Below, in pieces: positions 4,718 to 9,435 of a stretch of DNA of 9,435 nucleotides; position 1 is the first letter of the stretch, and every line of letters starts with the position of its first letter. The DNA lies in the NCBI GenBank assembly GCA_023229845.1, contig JALNYK010000054.1, forward strand, positions 1 through 9,435, written 5' to 3'. Below the pieces are notes generated by a model. The model did not search any database and had not been told where the DNA came from. It saw only the letters and a list, made by a program, of their open reading frames with translations. This DNA comes from Gallionella sp. (GTDB lineage Bacteria > Pseudomonadota > Gammaproteobacteria > Burkholderiales > Gallionellaceae). A program made the translations under genes and the position numbers.

Positions 4718-5950
4718 TTATGCGTCTTCCTGATCTAGGTCGAAGGCCTTGTGCAGGACGCGCACGGCCAGCTCCAGATACTTCTCGTCGATGACCACGG
4801 AAATCTTGATCTCGGAGGTGGAAATCATCTGGATGTTGATGCCCTCTTCCGCCAGCGTGCGGAACATCTTGCTGGCGATGCCGACGTGCGAGCGCATGCC
4901 GACGCCGACCACGGAGACCTTGGCCGCCTTGTTGTCGCCGACCACTTCGCGCGCGCCGATGTGCGGCTGCACCTGATTCTTCAGGATGTCCATCGCCTTG
5001 ACGAATTCGTTGCGGTGTACGGTGAACGAGAAGTCGGTGGTGCCGTCTTCGCTGACGTTCTGGATGATCATGTCCACATCGATGTTGGCGTCGGAGACCG
5101 GGCCGAGAATCTGGTAGGCAATGCCAGGCTTGTCGGGTACGCCCAGCACGGTGATCTTGGCTTCATCGCGATTGAACGCGATTCCGGAAATGACTGCATG
5201 TTCCATTTTTTCATCATCCTCAAAAGTAATCAGCGTGCCTTCGCCCTCTTCCGCGAAGCTGGAAAGCACGCGCAGCTTGACCTTGTACTTGCCGGCGAAC
5301 TCCACCGAACGAATCTGCAGCACCTTGGAGCCGAGGCTCGCCATCTCCAGCATTTCTTCGAAGGTGATGGTCTTCAGGCGGCGCGCCTCGGGCACGACAC
5401 GGGGGTCGGTGGTGTAGACGCCGTCCACATCGGTATAGATCTGGCATTCGTCGGCGCGTAGCGCGGCGGCGATCGCCACGCCTGTCGTGTCCGAACCACC
5501 GCGGCCCAGCGTGGTGATGTTGCCGTCTTCGTCCATGCCCTGAAAGCCGGCGACCACGACCACATGGTCGCTCGCCAGATCGGCGCGGATGTTCTGCTCG
5601 TCGATGCTGACGATGCGCGCCTTGGTGAAGGCGCTGTCGGTCAGGATCTTGACCTGTCCGCCGGTGTAGCTCTTGGCCTTCAGCCCGATTTCCTTCAGCG
5701 CCATCGACAACAGGCCGATGGTGACCTGTTCGCCGGTGGAGATAATCACGTCCAGCTCACGCGGGTCGGGATGTTTTTGCATTTCATGGGCGAGGCCGAT
5801 CAGGCGGTTGGTCTCCCCGCTCATCGCGGAAAGCACCACCACAACCTGATGACCCTGAGCCTTGAATTTCGCGACGCGCCGCGCTACGTTTTTGATGCGA
5901 TCGGGATTTCCGACCGAGGTGCCGCCGTACTTCTGAACGATCAATGCCAC
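4718..5950 (-). CDS. lysC: Aspartate kinase (LysC-type aspartokinase)
   Basis: Catalyses ATP-dependent phosphorylation of L-aspartate to 4-phospho-aspartate, the first step to lysine/diaminopimelate, threonine and methionine; cytosolic. The 410 residues are a normal length for the monofunctional enzyme. Visible motifs: KYGGTSVG at 7-14 (phosphate binding), SAMSGET near 41-47, STGEQV at 71-76, TTLGRGGSDTT at 146-156, YTDVDGVYTTDPR at 172-184. Residues about 260-410 contain paired ACT domains (ITVLGVPDKPGIAY, and VSVVGVGMRSHVGIA) that usually bind Lys/Thr for feedback inhibition. The start is a GTG at 5950, chosen because MALIVQKYGGTSVG is the family N-terminus. Met249 (ATG at 5206-5204) is a candidate internal start for a separate regulatory beta subunit. 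It is divergent from recJ. Confidence 0.97.
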   Translation of the reverse strand: MALIVQKYGGTSVGNPDRIKNVARRVAKFKAQGHQVVVVLSAMSGETNRLIGLAHEMQKHPDPRELDVIISTGEQVTIGLLSMALKEIGLKAKSYTGGQVKILTDSAFTKARIVSIDEQNIRADLASDHVVVVAGFQGMDEDGNITTLGRGGSDTTGVAIAAALRADECQIYTDVDGVYTTDPRVVPEARRLKTITFEEMLEMASLGSKVLQIRSVEFAGKYKVKLRVLSSFAEEGEGTLITFEDDEKMEHAVISGIAFNRDEAKITVLGVPDKPGIAYQILGPVSDANIDVDMIIQNVSEDGTTDFSFTVHRNEFVKAMDILKNQVQPHIGAREVVGDNKAAKVSVVGVGMRSHVGIASKMFRTLAEEGINIQMISTSEIKISVVIDEKYLELAVRVLHKAFDLDQEDA

Positions 5951-5983
5951 GATTTTTCCATGCCAGACTTGTTTAAAGTGGGC

Positions 5984-6002
5984 GCAATTCTAGCTTAATT
6001 GC
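5984..6002. promoter_or_regulatory. Inverted repeat in the lysC/recJ divergent region
   Basis: GCAATT (5984-5989) and AATTGC (5997-6002) form a perfect 6-bp inverted repeat with a 7-nt spacer. On the minus strand TAGAAT (5992-5987), a plausible lysC -10, overlaps it, although no good -35 is visible. The region also holds a weak TACACT -10 candidate for recJ near 6038. These promoter readings are tentative. Confidence 0.3.
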
Positions 6003-6077
6003 CGTAAAAAAACGAGGAGGCCAATAGTCGGGTTTTGCTACACTCCTCCAGAATCGAATACCGGCATTTCCCCCACC

Positions 6078-7811
6078 ATGACAGCAATTTCTCCGCGCGC
6101 GGTCAGCGCCTCCGCAATACAACAACTAATATCAAACGGTCATCCGCCCGCCTTGGCGAAGATACTCGCCGCGCGCGGCATTACCGACGGCAGCCAGATG
6201 GACACCACGTTCGCCGCGCTGCTGCCGTTCGACCGGATGAAAGGCATACGCGAGATGGCACGCCTGCTGGCCGACGCGATCGCCGCGCAGCAGCGGCTGC
6301 TGGTCATCGCCGACTACGACGCCGACGGCGCGACCGCCTGCACGGTGGCCGTGCGCGGCTTGCGCAGCCTGGGCGCACGCATCGAATTCATCGTGCCGAA
6401 CCGTTTCGAATATGGCTACGGCCTGACGCCGGAGATCGTCCGCCTTGCCGCGGAACTGAAACCGGACATCCTGCTGACCGTGGACAACGGCATCGCCAGC
6501 GTCGACGGCGTCGCCGAGGCGAACCGGCTGGGCATGCGGGTGCTGGTCACCGACCATCACCTGCCCGGCGACCGGCTGCCGGATGCGGCCTGCATCGTCA
6601 ACCCAAACCAGCCCGACTGCGACTTCCCCAGCAAAAACCTCGCGGGCGTCGGCGTGATGTTCTATGTGCTGCTGGCGCTGCGCGCCGAGTTGCGCGAGCG
6701 CGGTGCATTCGAGAAATCCCCCCCAGCCCCCCTTTTGCAAAGGGGGGAGTCCGCCCAATCGGGAGGACCGAATTTAGCCAACCTGCTCGACCTCGTCGCA
6801 CTCGGCACGGTCGCCGACGTAGTGAAGCTCGACCAAAACAACCGCATCCTCGTCCAACAGGGATTGCAGCGCATCCGCGCCGGACGCGCCTGCGCCGGCA
6901 TAACCGCACTGCTGCGCATCGCCAAGCGCGAACCGGCCCGCACCTCCAGCCTCGACCTCGGCTTCGCCGTCGGCCCACGCCTGAATGCGGCGGGACGACT
7001 CGACGACATGAGCCTGGGCATCGCCTGCCTGTTGACCGACGACAAGACGGAAGCGGACCGGATCGCCAAGGAACTCGACGCGCTGAACCGCGAGCGCCGC
7101 AGCATCGAGGCCGACATGCAGGACAGCGCGCTGGCGACCCTCGAAAACATCGATCCGCAGGAAGGCTACACGCTGTCGCTGTTCGACGAGGGCTGGCATC
7201 AGGGCGTGATCGGCATCCTCGCCTCGCGCCTGAAGGACAAGTTCCACCGCCCGACCATCGCCTTCGCCCGCGCCAACAACGGCGAGATCAAGGGCTCCGG
7301 CCGCTCCATCCCCGGCCTGCACCTGCGCGACGCGCTGGACCTGGTCAGCAAGCGCCACCCCGCGCTCATCAAGAAGTTCGGCGGTCACGCTGCGGCAGCG
7401 GGCCTCAGCATCGCCGAGGCCGACTTCAACGCATTCGTGTCCGCCTTCGAACAGGCTGCAAGCGAGTTGCTGGACGAGAACGACCTGATCCGCCGCATCG
7501 AGACCGATGGCGCGCTGGAGCATGCAGACATGACGCTGGAGATCGCCCGCCTGCTGGACCAGCAGGTGTGGGGGCAAGGCTTCCCCGCACCGCAGTTCGA
7601 CGACGAATTCGCGGTCGCGAACCAGCGCGTGGTCGGCGAGAAACACCTGCGGCTGCGGTTGGAGAAACAAGGACGCATCGTCGACGCGATCCTGTTCAAC
7701 CAGGCCGACCCGCTACCGGACCGCGTACGCCTCGTGTACAGCCTGGATATCAACGAATACAATGGCAAACAGAGCCTGCAACTGATCGTCCGGCACTGGC
7801 AGCCGGAATAA
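6078..7811 (+). CDS. recJ: Single-stranded-DNA-specific exonuclease RecJ
   Basis: A 5'-3' single-strand DNA exonuclease that acts in RecFOR recombination, mismatch repair and base excision repair. The 577 residues contain all DHH-family motifs: ADYDADG at 78-84, VDNG at 135-138, DHH at 159-161, and GTVADVV at 243-249, with Asp79, Asp81, Asp83, Asp136, Asp159 and Asp247 as likely metal ligands. The DHHA1 part has SGRSIPGLHLRDAL (407-420) and GGHAAAAG (435-442), and an OB-like C-terminal domain follows. The ATG at 6078 has no strong ribosome binding site, but the protein aligns well from its N-terminus. Residues 213-230 (from KSPPAPLLQRGE to SGG) are an in-frame addition encoded by a palindromic repeat, placed between the DHH subdomain and PNLANLLDLVALGTV. 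The downstream gene starts 14 nt after the stop, implying co-transcription. Confidence 0.97.
   Translation: MTAISPRAVSASAIQQLISNGHPPALAKILAARGITDGSQMDTTFAALLPFDRMKGIREMARLLADAIAAQQRLLVIADYDADGATACTVAVRGLRSLGARIEFIVPNRFEYGYGLTPEIVRLAAELKPDILLTVDNGIASVDGVAEANRLGMRVLVTDHHLPGDRLPDAACIVNPNQPDCDFPSKNLAGVGVMFYVLLALRAELRERGAFEKSPPAPLLQRGESAQSGGPNLANLLDLVALGTVADVVKLDQNNRILVQQGLQRIRAGRACAGITALLRIAKREPARTSSLDLGFAVGPRLNAAGRLDDMSLGIACLLTDDKTEADRIAKELDALNRERRSIEADMQDSALATLENIDPQEGYTLSLFDEGWHQGVIGILASRLKDKFHRPTIAFARANNGEIKGSGRSIPGLHLRDALDLVSKRHPALIKKFGGHAAAAGLSIAEADFNAFVSAFEQAASELLDENDLIRRIETDGALEHADMTLEIARLLDQQVWGQGFPAPQFDDEFAVANQRVVGEKHLRLRLEKQGRIVDAILFNQADPLPDRVRLVYSLDINEYNGKQSLQLIVRHWQPE
6714..6767. repeat. 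Palindromic repeat inserted in frame within recJ
   Basis: CCCCCCTTT (6727-6735) and AAAGGGGGG (6739-6747) form a perfect 9-bp hairpin with a 3-nt loop. The sequence AAATCCCCCC upstream and GGGGGGAGTCC downstream match a repeat often seen between genes in proteobacteria. Here it encodes KSPPAPLLQRGE within RecJ, and the added tract of about 54 nt keeps the frame. The exact boundaries are approximate. Confidence 0.7.
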
Positions 7812-7825
7812 ACCAAGAGGACACG

Positions 7826-9088
7826 ATGGACTTCGCTCTGATACAGGGTAACGGCGTGGAAGCGCTGCCGCAGTTCCTCACCAGTCTCGCGATCGGCCTA
7901 TTGATCGGGCTTGAGCGAGAGCGCAATCCGTCGGCCAAGGCCGGGCTGCGCACTTTCGCGCTGGTCGCGGTGTTCGGCACATTGACCGCGCTGCTGTCCG
8001 ACAAGCTATCCACCCCGTGGATGCTGGTCGCCGGTTTAATCGCGGTGGCGGGTATGATCGTTGCGGCCTATATCAATTCGCCCACCGAAGAAAACGATCC
8101 CGGCACCACGACGGTGATCGCGCTGCTGCTGTGCTACGGACTGGGCGCGATGATCTGGTTCGGGCTGGCCAAGCTCGCGGTGATGATCGCGATCGGCATC
8201 ACCGCCCTGCTCTATTTCAAACCCGAACTGCGCGGCATCTCGCAGCGGTTGCAACGCCGCGATCTCGTCGCCGTGCTGCAATTCTCGGTACTGACCTTCA
8301 TCATCCTGCCCATCCTACCGAATCAGGACTACGGCCCCTACAGCGCCTTCAACCCGCATCAGGCCTGGCTGATGGTGGTGCTGATCTCGGGCTTGAGCCT
8401 GACGGGCTACGCCGCGCTGCAAATGGTGGGCACACGCTACGGCGCGCCGCTGCTGGGCCTATTCGGCGGCCTCGCCTCCAGCACCGCGACCACGCTGATC
8501 TACTCCAAGCACAGCAAGAACAACCTCCCTATGCAAAGCCTCGCCGCGTCGGTGATCGTCATCGCCAGCATGGTGGTGCTGGTGCGTTTGTTCGTGGTCA
8601 GTTCGGTGCTGGCTTACAGCAGCCTGCCGGCGCTGATCCCGCTGTTCGCCGGCGGCCTATTCGCCGGGCTGATCGTCGCCCTGTACAACTGGCGCAAGAT
8701 GAGCCGTGCGACCGAACTGTTTATCCCGGAAACCGCCAACCCCGCCGAACTACATGCCGCTATCGGCTTCGGCCTGCTGTATGTCGTCGTGTTGCTGTTC
8801 ACCGCATGGATGGCCGATGTCGCCGGCAGCCAGGGCCTGTATGCCGTCGCATTCGCCTCCGGCCTGACCGACGTGGACGCCATCGTACTGTCCAGCCTGC
8901 GCCTGCTCAACCTCGGCCAATTGAGCGAGCAGCAGGCCGTCATCGCGATCGCCATCGGCTTCCTGTCCAACCTCGTGTTCAAGTTCGGCATGGTCGTGGC
9001 CATCGGCGGCTGGGGGCTCGCCCGGCAGGTCGCGGTCGGCTTCGCCGCGATCAGCCTGGGCGTGCTGGCCGGGCTGGTTGCGTTATAA
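7826..9088 (+). CDS. MgtC/SapB family membrane protein with DUF4010 domain
   Basis: A 420-residue polytopic inner-membrane protein. The N-terminal part has the MgtC/SapB signature: LAIGLLIGLERER at 21-33 and GLRTFALVAVFG at 40-51, followed by several hydrophobic helices to about residue 130. The C-terminal two thirds match the DUF4010 layout, with conserved-looking GLFGGLASSTATTLIYSKHS and GLTDVDAIVLSSL segments and six or more membrane spans. MgtC itself is tied to magnesium limitation and intracellular survival, but for this MgtC-DUF4010 architecture the function is not established. The start is the ATG at 7826, preceded by AAGAGG at about 7 nt. The frame remains open upstream through recJ, but that is a shadow. 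The gene lies 14 nt after recJ and interrupts the recJ-prfB neighbourhood seen in many proteobacteria. Confidence 0.9.
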   Translation: MDFALIQGNGVEALPQFLTSLAIGLLIGLERERNPSAKAGLRTFALVAVFGTLTALLSDKLSTPWMLVAGLIAVAGMIVAAYINSPTEENDPGTTTVIALLLCYGLGAMIWFGLAKLAVMIAIGITALLYFKPELRGISQRLQRRDLVAVLQFSVLTFIILPILPNQDYGPYSAFNPHQAWLMVVLISGLSLTGYAALQMVGTRYGAPLLGLFGGLASSTATTLIYSKHSKNNLPMQSLAASVIVIASMVVLVRLFVVSSVLAYSSLPALIPLFAGGLFAGLIVALYNWRKMSRATELFIPETANPAELHAAIGFGLLYVVVLLFTAWMADVAGSQGLYAVAFASGLTDVDAIVLSSLRLLNLGQLSEQQAVIAIAIGFLSNLVFKFGMVVAIGGWGLARQVAVGFAAISLGVLAGLVAL

Positions 9089-9100
9089 CGGCTTCGCCGT
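9088..9100. other. Hairpin at the MgtC-DUF4010 stop codon
   Basis: ACGGC (9088-9092), loop TTC, GCCGT (9096-9100) form a perfect 5-bp stem directly after the stop. There is no T-run, so termination at this hairpin is unproven. Confidence 0.3.
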
Positions 9101-9107
9101 CATCCAT

Positions 9108-9193
9108 GTAGGTCGGGTTAGACCGCAGGGCGTAACCCGACACATGATGCGACCACGACCAGTGTCGGGTTACGCTGCGCTAACCCGACCTAC
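9108..9193. repeat. Large four-arm palindromic intergenic element
   Basis: GTAGGTCGGGTTA (9108-9120) is the exact inverse of TAACCCGACCTAC (9181-9193), and GCGTAACCCGACA (9130-9142) is the exact inverse of TGTCGGGTTACGC (9163-9175). The motif GTCGGGTTA therefore occurs four times in alternating orientation, so each half can also fold on itself. Elements of the GTAGGTCGGGTTAGCG type are widely dispersed between genes in proteobacteria. It may end transcription from the recJ operon without a poly-T tail. Confidence 0.85.
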
Positions 9194-9221
9194 TCCTGTC
9201 AAACAGCTTTGCATAGCCATC

Positions 9222-9254
9222 TGACTAAGTTGGCAAACTACGCCAACCAAGTCA
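9222..9254. repeat. Imperfect hairpin upstream of prfB
   Basis: TGACTAAGTTGGC (9222-9234) pairs with GCCAACCAAGTCA (9242-9254) at 11 of 13 positions around a 7-nt loop. The right arm lies inside the first copy of the tandem repeat at 9240-9283. Confidence 0.45.
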
Positions 9255-9283
9255 TTGATTAACGCCAGCCAAGTCGCTGGTTA
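9240..9283. repeat. Tandem pair of 22-bp direct repeats
   Basis: Copies at 9240-9261 (ACGCCAACCAAGTCATTGAT...) and 9262-9283 (ACGCCAGCCAAGTCGCTGGT...) are directly adjacent and match at 18 of 22 positions. They lie about 25 bp upstream of the prfB -10 element. Confidence 0.6.
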
Positions 9284-9308
9284 TTCGCCGGAATGACGAA
9301 GTGGAAGG

Positions 9309-9314
9309 TATAAT
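9309..9314 (+). promoter_or_regulatory. prfB -10 promoter element
   Basis: A perfect TATAAT, 35 nt before the prfB ATG. No convincing -35 lies 16-18 bp upstream; that place is occupied by TTCGCCGGAATGAC, a half copy of the GTCATTCCGGCGAA repeat. An activator may be needed, or the promoter may rely mainly on its -10. Confidence 0.5.
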
Positions 9315-9348
9315 CGCGCCCCTTTCCGTTTCAGCAAGCGACAACATC

Positions 9349-9435
9349 ATGGACGCCGAACAACTCAACGCCATCTCCAACCAGTTGCAAGACTTGAGTC
9401 TGCGCAGCGCCGAACTACGGAGGTATCTTTGACTT
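9349..9435 (+). CDS. prfB: Peptide chain release factor 2, 5' end with programmed +1 frameshift
   Basis: RF2 recognises UAA and UGA stop codons. From the ATG at 9349 the frame reads MDAEQLNAISNQLQDLSLRS, then AELRRYL, and stops at TGA (9430-9432, codon 28). This is the RF2 N-terminus (compare QDL..RS..LRGYL in E. coli). The sequence AGG-TAT-CTT-TGA-C at 9421-9433 is the classical frameshift site: an internal Shine-Dalgarno AGG (within GGAGG at 9419-9423) 3 nt before the slippery CTT codon, then a UGA read poorly when RF2 is scarce. After a +1 shift the ribosome reads GAC and continues past the window end. It is therefore not a pseudogene, and RF2 would regulate its own synthesis here. It keeps the recJ-prfB neighbourhood, with the MgtC-DUF4010 gene in between. 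Confidence 0.93.

Noticed and set aside
6774..7670. Minus-strand open frame of about 300 codons opposite recJ
   Set aside because: It lies within confirmed recJ and has no ribosome binding site or family features.
6035..9088. A 1017-codon open frame that runs through recJ out of frame and then through the MgtC-DUF4010 gene
   Set aside because: The part before 7826 translates to an Arg/Pro/His-rich sequence typical of a GC-rich shadow, while recJ in the other frame has all catalytic motifs. Only 7826-9088 is a gene, and AAGAGG precedes its ATG.
9349..9432. prfB as a truncated gene or pseudogene because of the stop at codon 28
   Set aside because: The stop is part of the known RF2 frameshift signal with the correct internal Shine-Dalgarno, spacing and CTTTGAC.

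Overview
The window looks like a stretch of a moderately GC-rich betaproteobacterial chromosome. The LysC and RecJ sequences, the recJ-to-prfB gene order and the tRNA sequences all fit that, and a Gallionellaceae/Nitrosomonadales-type organism is my best guess. The guess rests on protein resemblance only and no species can be named.

Left part (1-2092) is accessory. It holds the C-terminal tail of an unidentified + strand gene (ends at 95), and two small AT-rich minus-strand ORFs of unknown function (98-499 is well supported, 523-750 is doubtful). A gene-poor stretch with several palindromic repeats (about 720-1260) follows. Next comes a chromosomal ccdAB-type toxin-antitoxin operon (1322-1888) with a readable promoter and a candidate operator. 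It is followed by a composite palindromic repeat (1931-2032).

Middle part: a single 709-residue membrane protein (2093-4222) fuses a PqqD-like N-terminal domain, an M50 (site-2 protease-type) membrane metallopeptidase with HELAH and NPxxxxDG motifs, and a HlyD-type periplasmic adaptor. Its usual export partners are not in the window. A minus-strand tRNA cluster follows: tRNA-Ser(GCT), then two identical tRNA-Arg(ACG) genes separated by a clear intrinsic terminator. The cluster has its own promoter just downstream of lysC.

Right part is core genome. lysC (aspartate kinase, minus strand) is divergent from recJ (single-strand DNA exonuclease). recJ is followed 14 nt later by an MgtC/SapB-DUF4010 membrane protein. 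After a repeat-rich intergenic region comes the start of prfB (release factor 2), which carries the classical programmed +1 frameshift site just before the window ends.

The most notable signals are: an in-frame palindromic repeat inserted in the recJ coding sequence; the solitary PqqD-like/M50/HlyD fusion; the tRNA-Arg duplication split by a terminator; palindromic repeat elements in several intergenic regions; and the prfB frameshift site. I found no convincing wholly new multi-gene system. The best candidates for undescribed biology are the M50-HlyD fusion acting without its usual partners and the two orphan ORFs at the left edge.
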